Origin: Streptomyces sp. NRRL F-5126
GTDB taxonomy: Bacteria; Actinomycetota; Actinomycetes; Streptomycetales; Streptomycetaceae
DNA: 64,000 bases
Assembly (NCBI RefSeq): GCF_000721265.1
Contig: NZ_JOFZ01000015.1
Coordinates: 124,001 to 188,000, forward strand
Reading direction: 5' to 3'
In this document: positions 8,361 through 18,422 of the stretch, one piece after another
How the letters are laid out: every line of letters starts with the position of its first letter
How positions within the stretch are numbered: position 1 is the first letter of the stretch
Made by a program: the position numbers and the translations under genes
Notes under the pieces: model-generated
Databases searched by the model: none
Seen by the model: only the letters and a program-made list of their open reading frames with translations
What the model was told of the DNA's origin: nothing

Positions 8361-9866
8361 CTACGGCCGGTCGTCCGGCGCGGCGCCCGCCGCCCGGGCG
8401 GCCCCGGCCGGCTCGACGGCCGGCGCCGCCGGCGTCTCCTTGCCCATCGCGCGACGAACCAGCGCCACCGCCACCACGATCGCGGCGACCAGCAGCGAGA
8501 GCAGCATCTGGCTGCGCGCGGAGTCGTCGGTCAGCATGTAGCCGACGATGAACACGATCACCGCGGCCGTCGCCCACGTCAGGTACGGGAACAGCCACAT
8601 GCGCACCACCAGCTTGTCCGGCGACTCGCGCAGGATGACCCGGCGCATGCGCAGCTGGGCGAGGCAGATCACGAGCCAGACGAACAGCGCGACCGCGCCG
8701 GACGAGTTGAGCAGGAACTGGAAGACCGTGTCGGGCCACTGGTAGTTGAACCACACCGCGAGGAAGCCGAACGCCACCGAGCACAGGATCGCCACGTGCG
8801 GCACGCCGCGCCCGCTGGTGCGGTGGAAGGCGCGGGGCGCGTCGCCGCGCAGGCCCAGCGAGAACGCCATGCGGGAGGCCGTGTACAGGCCGGAGTTGAG
8901 GCAGGACATCACGGCGGTCAGCACGATCACGTCCATCGCGGTGCCGACGTGCGGGATCCCGATCGTGTTGAGCGCGGCGACGTAGCTGCCGTCGTCGGTG
9001 ATCGACTTGTCGTTCCACGGCACCAGGCACAGCACGACGAACACCGAGCCCAGGTAGAAGATGCAGATGCGCCAGATCACGCTGTTGGTCGCCCGGGACA
9101 CGGCGCGGCGCGGGTCGGCGGACTCGCCGGCCGCGAGGGTGACGATCTCGCTGCCCATGAAGGAGAACACCGTCAGCAGCACGCCGGTGAGGATGGCGCC
9201 GGGCCCCTTCGGCAGGAACCCGCCCGCGTCCGTGAGGTGGCCGAAGCCGTCTCCCGGGTTGTCGGAGCCGGGCAGCACGCCGAACACGGCGAGCAGGCCT
9301 ATGACGATGAACGCGCCGATCGCCACCACCTTGATGCTGGCGAACCAGAACTCGAACTCACCGTAGGACGACACGGACGACAGGTTCGACACCGTGAGCA
9401 CGCACATGACGATCAGCGCCCACGCCCACTGCGGGACCGCGGGCAGCCAGCCGTTGAGGATCGTGGCGCCGGCCGTCCCCTCGACGGCGAGCACGACGAC
9501 CCAGAAGAACCAGTAGAGCCAGCCGATCGAGAACCCCGCCCAGCGGCCGAGCGCCCGGTCGGCGTACGCGGAGAACGACCCCGACGTGGGGTTGGCGGCG
9601 GCCATCTCGCCGAGCATCCGCATGACGAGGACGACGATCAGGCCGACCAGCGCGTACGAGACGAGGATCGCGGGGCCCGTGGCGGCGATGCCCGAGCCCG
9701 AGCCGACGAAGAGGCCCGCGCCGATGATGCCGCCGATCGCGATCATCGAAAGGTGGCGGCTCCTGAGTCCGGGGCGCAGACCGCCCTCGGGGCCCGGCGG
9801 CGGGGCCTCGGGCCCGGACTTGGCGGGATCTCCGCCTTCCGCGGTGAGGGTGGGGGGGCGAGTCAT
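8361..9866 (-). CDS. Amino acid permease (APC superfamily, GABA/aromatic permease type)
   Basis: A 501-residue polytopic protein with the APC signature early in the chain (IAIGGIIGAGLFVGSG at about residue 42), about 12 hydrophobic segments and the conserved internal MGSEIVTLAAGES loop. This arrangement matches the AAT family (GabP, AroP, CycA), which imports amino acids with protons. The exact substrate cannot be decided. Both termini are Pro/Ala/Gly-rich and probably disordered. It is divergent from rpiB across 152 bp, and no regulator is adjacent. Confidence 0.9.
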   Translation of the reverse strand: MTRPPTLTAEGGDPAKSGPEAPPPGPEGGLRPGLRSRHLSMIAIGGIIGAGLFVGSGSGIAATGPAILVSYALVGLIVVLVMRMLGEMAAANPTSGSFSAYADRALGRWAGFSIGWLYWFFWVVVLAVEGTAGATILNGWLPAVPQWAWALIVMCVLTVSNLSSVSSYGEFEFWFASIKVVAIGAFIVIGLLAVFGVLPGSDNPGDGFGHLTDAGGFLPKGPGAILTGVLLTVFSFMGSEIVTLAAGESADPRRAVSRATNSVIWRICIFYLGSVFVVLCLVPWNDKSITDDGSYVAALNTIGIPHVGTAMDVIVLTAVMSCLNSGLYTASRMAFSLGLRGDAPRAFHRTSGRGVPHVAILCSVAFGFLAVWFNYQWPDTVFQFLLNSSGAVALFVWLVICLAQLRMRRVILRESPDKLVVRMWLFPYLTWATAAVIVFIVGYMLTDDSARSQMLLSLLVAAIVVAVALVRRAMGKETPAAPAVEPAGAARAAGAAPDDRP

Positions 9867-10018
9867 AGGGCAACCTCGGGTTCTGTTGTCGTGGGACGGC
9901 GCCGGGACTGGGCCGGTCCGCCCTCGGCGTGCTGACTGCTGACGGCATTGTCGGGCTCAGATCAACATGAGGCGAGCCCCCGTCCGATACCCGCCTGTTC
10001 CCGTGCCACACTCGGTCC

Positions 10019-10507
10019 ATGCGCGTCTACCTCGGCTCCGACCACGCGGGCTACGAACTGAAGAACCACCTCGTCCAGTGGCTCACCTCGCACGGCCACG
10101 AACCGGTCGACTGCGGCCCCCACATCCTCGACGACCAGGACGACTACCCGCCGTTCTGCCTGCGCGCCGCGGAGCGCACGGCGGCCGACCCCGACGGCCT
10201 CGGCATCGTGATCGGCGGCTCGGGCAACGGCGAGCAGATCGCCGCGAACAAGGTGAAGGGCGTGCGGGCGGCCCTCGCGTGGAGCGAGGAGACCGCGCGG
10301 CTCGGCCGCGAGCACAACAACGCGAACGTGGTGTCGGTGGGCGCGCGGATGCACAGCCGCGACGAGGCGACGTCGTTCGTCGAGGTCTTCCTCAAGACGC
10401 CCTACTCGGGCGAGGCGCGGCACACCCGCCGCATCGACATGCTCACGGCGTACGAGGAGACGGGCGAGCTGCCGCCGGTCCCCGCGCACCACCCGCGGCA
10501 GGACTGA
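10019..10507 (+). CDS. rpiB: Ribose-5-phosphate isomerase B
   Basis: 162 residues, the usual actinobacterial RpiB length. It interconverts ribose 5-phosphate and ribulose 5-phosphate in the pentose phosphate pathway. The N-terminal GSDHAGYELK holds the substrate-binding Asp8/His9. The segment VIGGSGNGEQIAANKVKG carries Glu72, which corresponds to the catalytic Glu of the M. tuberculosis enzyme; the E. coli type uses a Cys instead. HNNANVVSVGAR is also conserved. It ends 12 bp before the glycosylase gene, so the two are probably co-transcribed. Confidence 0.96.
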   Translation: MRVYLGSDHAGYELKNHLVQWLTSHGHEPVDCGPHILDDQDDYPPFCLRAAERTAADPDGLGIVIGGSGNGEQIAANKVKGVRAALAWSEETARLGREHNNANVVSVGARMHSRDEATSFVEVFLKTPYSGEARHTRRIDMLTAYEETGELPPVPAHHPRQD

Positions 10508-10519
10508 TCGGCCGCCCCT

Positions 10520-11341
10520 GTGCCAGAAGGTCACACCATCCACCGGCTGGCCCTCGACCACCTGGACCGCTTCGGCGGCCGGACGGTACGGGTGGCCAGC
10601 CCGCAGGGCAGGTTCGCCGACAGCGCGGCGCTCCTCGACGGCCGGGTGCTGGACGGCGTGGACGCCCACGGCAAGCACCTGTTCCTCGCCTTCGAGGCCA
10701 CCGGGTGGATCCACGTCCACCTCGGCCTGTTCGGGAAGGTCGCCTTCGGTCGGCCGCCCGCGCCGGCCCCGGCGGACACCGTGCGGCTGCGCCTGGTCAA
10801 CGACACGGCGTACGTGGACCTGCGGGGTCCCACGACGTGCGCGCTGATCACGGAAGGCGAGAAGAAGGCGATACACGAGCGGCTGGGCGCGGACCCGCTG
10901 CGCCCGCAGGAGCCCGGCAACGACGCGGACAGCGCGTGGCCCCGTGTCTCGCGCTCGCGCACGCCGGTCGCGACGCTGCTGATGGACCAGAAAGTGGTCG
11001 CCGGCGTGGGCAACGTGTACCGCGCCGAGGTCCTGTTCCGGCACGGCATCGACCCGTACCTGCCCGGGAAAGACCTCGCCCGCGAGGAGTGGGACGCGCT
11101 CTGGGCCGATCTGGTGGGGCTGATGCGCACGGGCGTGCGCGCGGGCCGCATCGACACGGTGCGCCCCGAGCACGAGCCCGAGGCGATGGGCCGCCCGCCG
11201 CGCGTGGACGACCACGGCGGCGAGGTGTACGTGTACCGGCGGGCCAACCTGCCGTGCCACGTGTGCGGAACGCCGATCCGCACCGCTCCGCTCGCGGCGC
11301 GCAACCTGTTCTGGTGCCCGGGCTGCCAGGCCGCGCGGTGA
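10520..11341 (+). CDS. Fpg/Nei family DNA glycosylase/AP lyase
   Basis: 273 residues. The mature N-terminus begins P-E-G (after the GTG-encoded Met), placing the catalytic Pro2 and Glu3 of the Fpg/Nei family. The conserved lysine lies in HGKHLF. The helix-two-turn-helix segment MDQKVVAGVGNVYRAEVLF is present, and a C-terminal zinc finger has CxxC-x16-CxxC spacing (CHVCG to CPGC). The enzyme excises oxidised bases from DNA and cuts the abasic site. MPEGHTIHR is typical of the Nei2/endonuclease VIII branch rather than Fpg (MPELPEVE). GTG at 10520 is fixed by the need for a P2 start. Confidence 0.94.
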   Translation: MPEGHTIHRLALDHLDRFGGRTVRVASPQGRFADSAALLDGRVLDGVDAHGKHLFLAFEATGWIHVHLGLFGKVAFGRPPAPAPADTVRLRLVNDTAYVDLRGPTTCALITEGEKKAIHERLGADPLRPQEPGNDADSAWPRVSRSRTPVATLLMDQKVVAGVGNVYRAEVLFRHGIDPYLPGKDLAREEWDALWADLVGLMRTGVRAGRIDTVRPEHEPEAMGRPPRVDDHGGEVYVYRRANLPCHVCGTPIRTAPLAARNLFWCPGCQAAR

Positions 11342-11377
11342 CGGCCACGGCCTCGTCGCTGTGAGATCGTCGGGGCC

Positions 11378-11833
11378 ATGGCGCGAGGCGATGGCGATCC
11401 ACTCCCGGCGGTGAGCGGTGCCCAGGCGGCGCTGCGCGGACTCGGGGCCGGCCGCGCGACCCTGGACGAGCGGCCCGCGGGGCGCGGGCACTGGTTCGCC
11501 GACTGGTCGGGCGGGCTGGCGGGTTCGGACGTGTACATCGCGGTCATGGGCAAGTCGGCGTCCGCGCGCAAGGTGCGGCTCGTCCTGGACGACTGGATCC
11601 TCGAGGACGTCGCCGTCGGACATGTCGGCGACGTCCTCACGGCGGTGTTCTCCGGGGCGCCGGGCCCGGACGGCGGCGCGGAGATCCGCAGGGGCCGCGC
11701 GCTCCTCGTCCTGCCGGTGCGTGTGCTGCGTGTGCGCGCCGGACGTGCCCGCTACTCCGCCACGAAGCGGCTCCCGGAGGAGGGGGCGGCGCCACCGGCC
11801 CCCTGGGAGCGCGCGCTGACAGCGGACGAGTGA
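11378..11833 (+). CDS. Conserved hypothetical protein
   Basis: 151 residues, soluble by composition, not recognised. A compact central region (SDVYIAVMGKSASARKVRLVLDD, followed by beta-strand-like DVLTAVFSG) suggests a small folded domain; the C-terminus is polar. It follows the glycosylase by 36 bp in the same direction and converges on the methyltransferase gene. I have no basis for a function. Confidence 0.6.
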   Translation: MARGDGDPLPAVSGAQAALRGLGAGRATLDERPAGRGHWFADWSGGLAGSDVYIAVMGKSASARKVRLVLDDWILEDVAVGHVGDVLTAVFSGAPGPDGGAEIRRGRALLVLPVRVLRVRAGRARYSATKRLPEEGAAPPAPWERALTADE

Positions 11834-11873
11834 GGCACGCGGCGTCTCCCGGGGCCGGGCCCGGAGCCGGGCT

Positions 11874-12626
11874 TTACCGCGTGCCCATGACGACGGTCGC
11901 GCCCGTCTCGTCGTCCTCGGCAAGGCGCGCGTCGAGGCCCGCGGCCGCGAACGCGGCGAGGGCGGCCGCCGCCTGGTGCTCGCCGGTCTCGCTGAGCAGG
12001 GTCCCGCCGGGGGCGAGCCAGCCGGGCGCGCCCGCGGCCACCCGCCGCAGGACGCCGAGGCCGTCGCCGCCGCCGTCGAGGGAGAGCAGCGGCTCGTGCT
12101 CGCGCGCCTCGGCGGGCAGCAGCGGCACCTCGTCCGTCGGTACGTACGGGACGTTGGCGGCGAGCACGTCGACGCGGCCGCGCAGCCCTGGTGGGAGCGC
12201 GGCGTAGAGGTCGCCCTGGTGGACGTGGCCGCCGAGGGGTTCGAGGTTGCGGCGCGCCCAGGCGATCGCGCCGGGGTCGAGGTCGGCGGCGTGCACCTCG
12301 CCGCTGGTGCGGGTGGCGAGCACGGCGCCGAGCGCGCCCGAGCCGCAGCACAGGTCCACGGCCGTGCCGTCGGGCGGCAGGAGGCGGACGGCATGGGCCG
12401 CGAGCAGCTCGGTGCGGCGGCGCGGCACGAAGACGCCGGGGCCGACGGCGATCCGCAGGCCGCAGAAGCCGGCCCAGCCGAGCACGTGTTCGAGCGGCAG
12501 CCCGGAGGCACGGCGCCCGGCCATGGCGGCGGCTTCGCCCGGACCGTCGGCGGTGGACAGGATGAGCTCGGCTTCTTCTTCCGCGAACACGCACCCCGCG
12601 GCGCGGAGCGTGGCGACGATGGACAT
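11874..12626 (-). CDS. PrmC-related protein-(glutamine-N5) methyltransferase, unknown substrate
   Basis: 250 residues with the two-part PrmC/HemK layout. The N-terminal helical domain contains GLPLEHVLGWAGFCG, and the Rossmann SAM-binding domain has VDLCCGSGALGAVLA and AADLDPGAIAWARRN. The catalytic motif, NPPY in PrmC and DNA N6-methylases, reads NVPYVP here. That is the signature I recall for the PrmC-related family of unknown substrate (TIGR03704) rather than PrmC itself. ATG at 12626 is preferred over an upstream frame because the family starts just before this helix. It is convergent with the 151-residue unknown gene. Confidence 0.85.
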   Translation of the reverse strand: MSIVATLRAAGCVFAEEEAELILSTADGPGEAAAMAGRRASGLPLEHVLGWAGFCGLRIAVGPGVFVPRRRTELLAAHAVRLLPPDGTAVDLCCGSGALGAVLATRTSGEVHAADLDPGAIAWARRNLEPLGGHVHQGDLYAALPPGLRGRVDVLAANVPYVPTDEVPLLPAEAREHEPLLSLDGGGDGLGVLRRVAAGAPGWLAPGGTLLSETGEHQAAAALAAFAAAGLDARLAEDDETGATVVMGTR

Positions 12627-13963
<1,337 letters not shown>

Positions 13964-13972
13964 CCGCGGCTG

Positions 13973-14014
13973 ACGGTGCGGGCCGCGGGGCACGTGCCCC
14001 GCGGCCCGCACCGT
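13973..14014. terminator. Perfect 42-bp palindrome, bidirectional terminator
   Basis: Two 21-bp arms (13973-13993 and 13994-14014) are exact reverse complements with no spacer, centred on CACGTG. It lies between the convergent ends of asd (9 bp after its stop) and the DUF1203 gene (8 bp from its stop), so it most likely terminates both. Confidence 0.85.
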
Positions 14015-14022
14015 TCCCGGCA

Positions 14023-14544
14023 TCAGGGCCGCCGCACCTCGAACTGGAAGCAGCCGTACTCCAACGCGCGCACGTGCACGAGCACGACGTCCGGGTCGGC
14101 GAACGCCTCGGCGAGCGCCGCGTCGAAGCCGGCGTCCGCGTCGCCGGGGACCTCGAAGAGCCGGCCGCCCGCGATGTGCCCGCGTGCGTCGTAGCGGCGC
14201 AGCGTGCGCAGGGCGCCGGGGCGCGCGAACGGGTAGCGCCGCACGGTGGCCGCCGGCCCCCCGCAGGCGCCGGCGTGGACGAAGACCGGACCCTGCTCGT
14301 CGTAGGCGCCGGGGCGCGCGCCGGTGCGGGCCGCCCACCGGCGCAGCGGTGCGTACGAGACGAGGGCGATGCGCTCGCCGGTCTCGCTGCGCCGCAGGCA
14401 GCAGCGCAGCGGGGCGCCGCCTTCCTCGTCGGTGAACGGTGTCATCGCGGCGCCCGCGTCGTCGCGGACGCGCAGCTCGCGCAAGGTCGCGGCGTCGATG
14501 GGCGAGGGCGTGTGGCGCGCTGCCGCGCGCGTGGTGGATGCCAT
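14023..14544 (-). CDS. DUF1203 domain-containing protein
   Basis: 173 residues, one domain. The family pattern is visible: paired cysteines in PLRCCLRRSETGERIALVSY, a GPVFVHAGAC segment, then YDARGHIAGGRLFEV and the terminal VRALEYGCFQFEVRRP. Its biochemical role is not known. ATG at 14544 is used; a GTG six bases upstream (14550) is equally possible and neither has a clear ribosome site. It is divergent from the second pepN with 117 bp between starts. Confidence 0.85.
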   Translation of the reverse strand: MASTTRAAARHTPSPIDAATLRELRVRDDAGAAMTPFTDEEGGAPLRCCLRRSETGERIALVSYAPLRRWAARTGARPGAYDEQGPVFVHAGACGGPAATVRRYPFARPGALRTLRRYDARGHIAGGRLFEVPGDADAGFDAALAEAFADPDVVLVHVRALEYGCFQFEVRRP

Positions 14545-14661
14545 GCCCACGATGCTGGACGTGCGCGGAGCCCGTCACCGGCGGATATACGACGGCGTGC
14601 TGTCGTACCCGCGTGGAAGGATGGCACTCGTACAGCGAGACTCAACGAGGAGATGACCCGG

Positions 14662-17241
14662 GTGCCTGGTACGAACCTGACACGCGACGAGGCCCGGCAG
14701 CGGGCTCGCCTGCTCAGCGTGGACAGCTACGAGATCGACCTCGATCTCGGCGGCGCACAGGAGGGTGGCACCTTCGCGTCCGTCACGACGGTGGTGTTCG
14801 ACAGCGCGGAGGACGGCGCCGGCACCTTCATCGACCTGGTGGCGCCCGCCGTCCGCGAGGTCGTGCTGAACGGCGCCTCGCTGGACGCGGGCGAGGTGTT
14901 CGAGGACTCGCGGATCGCCCTGCGCGGCCTGCGCCAGGGGCGCAACGAGCTGCGCGTGGTCGCGGACTGCGCGTACACCAACACCGGCGAGGGCCTGCAC
15001 CGGTTCGTCGACCCGGTCGACCAGCAGGCCTACCTGTACACGCAGTTCGAGGTGGCGGACTCGCGGCGGGTGTTCGCGGTGTTCGAGCAGCCCGACCTGA
15101 AGGCGACGTTCCGGTTCACGGTGCGCGCGCCCGAGGGCTGGACCGTGATCTCCAACTCGCCGACGCCCGAGGCGGACGCGGAGGGCGTGCACCGCTTCGA
15201 GGCGACGCCGCGCATCTCCTCGTACATCACGGCGCTGATCGCCGGCCCGTACCACGGCGTGCACAGCACGTACGAGAAGGACGGCCGCACGGTACCGCTC
15301 GCCATCTACTGCCGCCCCTCACTCGCCGAGTACCTCGACGCCGACGCGATCTTCGACGTGACGCGGCAGGGCTTCGACTGGTTCCAGGAGAAGTTCGACC
15401 ACGCCTACCCGTTCGCGAAGTACGACCAGCTCTTCGTGCCGGAGTTCAACGCGGGCGCGATGGAGAACGCGGGCGCGGTGACGATCCGCGACCAGTACGT
15501 GTTCCGCTCGAAGGTGACGGACGCGGCGTACGAGCGGCGTGCGGAGACCATCCTGCACGAGCTCGCGCACATGTGGTTCGGCGACCTCGTCACCATGGAG
15601 TGGTGGAACGACCTGTGGCTGAACGAGTCGTTCGCCACGTTCACGTCGGTCGCCTGCCAGGCCGCCGCGCCGGGCAGCCGCTGGCCGCACTCGTGGACGA
15701 CGTTCGCCAACTCGGAGAAGACCTGGGCCTACCGCCAGGACCAGCTGCCCTCCACGCACCCGATCATGGCGGAGATCCGCGACCTCGACGACGTGCTCGT
15801 CAACTTCGACGGCATCACGTACGCCAAGGGCGCCTCGGTGCTCAAGCAGCTCGTCGCGTACGTCGGCGAGGACGAGTTCTTCCGGGGCGTGCAGGCGTAC
15901 TTCAAGGCGCACGCGTTCGGCAACACGCGCCTGGCCGACCTGCTGGGAGCGCTGGAGCGCACCTCGGGCCGCGACCTGAAGGCCTGGTCGAAGGCGTGGC
16001 TCGAGACGGCGGGCATCAACGTCCTGCGCCCTCAGATCGAGACGGACGCGTCCGGCGCGGTCACGTCGTTCGCCGTGCGGCAGGAGGCGCCGGCCCTCCC
16101 CGAGGGCGCGAAGGGCGAGCCGGTGCTGCGGCCGCACCGCATCGCGGTCGGCTTCTACGACTTCGACGGCGAGGGCGCGCTGGTGCGTACCGACCGCGTC
16201 GAGCTGGACGTGGACGGCGAGCGCACCGAGGTGCCCTTCCCGGCCGGCCGTGCGCGGCCCGCGGTGATCCTTCTCAACGACGACGACCTGTCGTACGCGA
16301 AGGTCCGGCTGGACGAGGAGTCGCTGCGGGTCGTCACGGAGCACCTCGCCGACTTCACCGAGTCGCTGCCGCGCGCGCTGTGCTGGGCGTCGGCGTGGGA
16401 CATGACGCGTGACGGCGAGCTGGCCACCCGCGACTATCTGAAGCTGGTGCTCTCGGGGATCGGCAAGGAGAGCGACATCGGCGTGGTGCAGTCGCTGCAC
16501 CGGCAGGCGAAGCTGGCGCTCGACCAGTACGCGGCGCCCTCGTGGCGCGAGGCGGGCCTGACGCAGTGGACGGAGGCGACGCTGGCGCACCTCAGGGCCG
16601 CGGAGCCGGGCAGCGACCACCAGCTCGCGTGGGCGCGCGCGTTCGCGGCGACGGCGCGCACGCCGCAGCAGCTGCAGCTGCTGCGCGCCCTGCTCGACGG
16701 CACGGAGGCGATTGAGGGCCTCGCGGTCGACACGGAGCTGCGCTGGGCGTTCGTGCAGCGCCTCGCGGCCACGGGCGACTTCGACGAGGACGAGATCGAC
16801 ACGGAGTACCAGCGCGACCGCACCGCGGCGGGCGAGCGCCACGCGGCGGCGGCCCGCTCGGCCAGGCCGACGCCGGACGCGAAGGCGGAGGCCTGGGAAT
16901 CGGTCGTCGAGGGCGACAAGCTGCCGAACGCGGTACAGGAAGCGGTGATCGCCGGGTTCGTCCAGACGGATCAGCGCGAGCTGCTCGCGCCGTACACGGA
17001 GAAGTACTTCGCGGCGGTGGCCGACGTGTGGGACACCCGCTCCCACGAGATGGCGCAGCAGGTCGCGATCGGCCTGTACCCCGCGCTGCAAGTCTCCCAG
17101 GAGACGCTGGACGCGACGGACGCGTGGCTCGCCGAGGCCGGACCCAACGCGGCGCTGCGCCGCCTGATGACGGAGTCCAGGTCGGGCATCGCCCGCGCGC
17201 TGGGCGCGAGGCGCGCGGACGAGTCGGCGGCCCGCGCCTGA
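14662..17241 (+). CDS. pepN: Aminopeptidase N (M1 family), second paralogue
   Basis: 859 residues, cytoplasmic M1 zinc aminopeptidase. GAMEN is at 265-269, HELAH at 299-303 and the distal zinc-ligand Glu at 322 (NESFAT). The start is decided by the ribosome site: GAGGAG at 14647-14652 is nine bases from GTG 14662, which yields PGTNLTRDEAR, the usual N-terminus. An in-frame ATG at 14653 sits directly on that site, and a much longer upstream frame runs antisense through the DUF1203 gene and is spurious. The position beside asd fits the conserved core pepN of streptomycetes. Confidence 0.96.
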   Translation: MPGTNLTRDEARQRARLLSVDSYEIDLDLGGAQEGGTFASVTTVVFDSAEDGAGTFIDLVAPAVREVVLNGASLDAGEVFEDSRIALRGLRQGRNELRVVADCAYTNTGEGLHRFVDPVDQQAYLYTQFEVADSRRVFAVFEQPDLKATFRFTVRAPEGWTVISNSPTPEADAEGVHRFEATPRISSYITALIAGPYHGVHSTYEKDGRTVPLAIYCRPSLAEYLDADAIFDVTRQGFDWFQEKFDHAYPFAKYDQLFVPEFNAGAMENAGAVTIRDQYVFRSKVTDAAYERRAETILHELAHMWFGDLVTMEWWNDLWLNESFATFTSVACQAAAPGSRWPHSWTTFANSEKTWAYRQDQLPSTHPIMAEIRDLDDVLVNFDGITYAKGASVLKQLVAYVGEDEFFRGVQAYFKAHAFGNTRLADLLGALERTSGRDLKAWSKAWLETAGINVLRPQIETDASGAVTSFAVRQEAPALPEGAKGEPVLRPHRIAVGFYDFDGEGALVRTDRVELDVDGERTEVPFPAGRARPAVILLNDDDLSYAKVRLDEESLRVVTEHLADFTESLPRALCWASAWDMTRDGELATRDYLKLVLSGIGKESDIGVVQSLHRQAKLALDQYAAPSWREAGLTQWTEATLAHLRAAEPGSDHQLAWARAFAATARTPQQLQLLRALLDGTEAIEGLAVDTELRWAFVQRLAATGDFDEDEIDTEYQRDRTAAGERHAAAARSARPTPDAKAEAWESVVEGDKLPNAVQEAVIAGFVQTDQRELLAPYTEKYFAAVADVWDTRSHEMAQQVAIGLYPALQVSQETLDATDAWLAEAGPNAALRRLMTESRSGIARALGARRADESAARA

Positions 17242-17246
17242 CCGGA

Positions 17247-17288
17247 CCGTGGGCCGGCCCCCTCCCCGGCGGGGGGGCCGGCCCACGG
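17247..17288 (+). terminator. Strong hairpin terminator after the second pepN
   Basis: A 16-bp perfect stem (17247-17262 with 17273-17288) and 10-nt loop start six bases after the stop codon. No T-tract. Confidence 0.8.
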
Positions 17289-17606
17289 CCGCTCGGCCGT
17301 TCCGGCCGTCCATGTGTGCCTCAAGTCGGCACGTCCTGACCTCCGGCTCTCGTGGTGCCGTGCTGCTGCCTACAGAGAATGCAGGCCAATCTGACGGGCC
17401 GCCGTCGGCGGCGGCGATGTGCGGACGGGACGGGACGACACCGCGTTGACCTGCTGGGGCGTGGCCCGGGATGAGGCGTTCCCGGGACGCCCGCCGGGTC
17501 CTGCCCTGGCCGAAAACGCGGACGGCAACGTCCGGGTGCGGCCACGGGACCGTGCGCCGGGGTGTACCAACGCATTGGCAGAAGGCACGCGTACCGGGGG
17601 TGGACC
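17289..17606. other. Intergenic region before the HTH pair
   Basis: 318 bp with no supported gene. Near the 3' end there is a small inverted repeat CCAACGCATTGG about 35 bp before the GTG start of the first HTH gene, a possible autoregulatory site (weak). I see no good consensus promoter. Confidence 0.45.
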
Positions 17607-18422
17607 GTGGCAGCTTGGAAGCGACTGCCGGACACGCTGGACCACAGGGATCAGCAGCTCGTCGTGCAGCTGAGGAGGCTCAAGGACCGCAGCGGGCTGA
17701 GCCTGGCCTCCCTCGCGGCGAAGACCGCGTACAGCCGCTCGTCGTGGGAGCGCTATCTCAATGGGAGGGCCGTGCCCCCGAGGCAGGCGGTCGAGGCACT
17801 GGCGCACGTCGCCGGCACCGACCCCGCCAGGCTGCTGGTGCTGCACGAGGTGGCCGCCCGCGCCAGGGAGGAGCGGGCTGCTCCGTCCCTTTCGCCCGGC
17901 GTGGGCGAAGGCGGCGAGCAGGAGGCAGTGAACGCGGTGGGCGCCGTGCGCCCGGCCGAGGTGCGGGGGTCCGTCGTCCTGGCCGCCGTCGTGGCCGCCG
18001 CGCTCGTGGGTCTGGGTGCCGGGATGCTGATCGTCTCGTCCTGGCCGCGCCACGAGGGAACGGGCGGCAGCGCGCGGACAGCCGTGAGCAGCCCCCATCC
18101 GGGCAGCACGGCTGCCGGCGGTCCGGGGCCGTACGTCTACAAGCTGGGCAAGACGTACCCCTGCGAGGTCACGAGGGCACACGGGAAGCAGGGGGGTCTG
18201 GAGGCGGGCTACAGCGCGACACGCACCGCCATCCTCGCGGGTCCCGGCTGGAACGTGGTGGAGGCCCAGTGCCTGCTCAGGTACCACAAGATGGATCCGG
18301 GCGCCGTCGACGGCGTGTACGGGCAGCAGACCATCGCGGCCGTGGCGCGGTTACAGGAGAAGGCAGGGCTGCCGGTCGACGGCGTGGCGGGCCCGGACAC
18401 CTGGCGGGTGCTGCGCAGGTGA
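17607..18422 (+). CDS. HTH-transmembrane-peptidoglycan-binding protein with TTA codon
   Basis: 271 residues in three parts. A cytoplasmic Xre-like helix-turn-helix spans about 17-85 (GLSLASLAAKTAYSRSSWERYL), one transmembrane helix spans about 121-145, and an outer C-terminal PG_binding_1-like domain spans about 200-271 (KMDPGAVDGVYGQQTIAAVARLQEKAGLPVDG). This suggests a one-component membrane regulator sensing the wall (inference). Leu249 is encoded by TTA (18351-18353), so translation should need the bldA tRNA. The GTG at 17607 follows GGGGG at 17596-17600. It overlaps the next gene by four bases. Confidence 0.85.
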   Translation: MAAWKRLPDTLDHRDQQLVVQLRRLKDRSGLSLASLAAKTAYSRSSWERYLNGRAVPPRQAVEALAHVAGTDPARLLVLHEVAARAREERAAPSLSPGVGEGGEQEAVNAVGAVRPAEVRGSVVLAAVVAAALVGLGAGMLIVSSWPRHEGTGGSARTAVSSPHPGSTAAGGPGPYVYKLGKTYPCEVTRAHGKQGGLEAGYSATRTAILAGPGWNVVEAQCLLRYHKMDPGAVDGVYGQQTIAAVARLQEKAGLPVDGVAGPDTWRVLRR

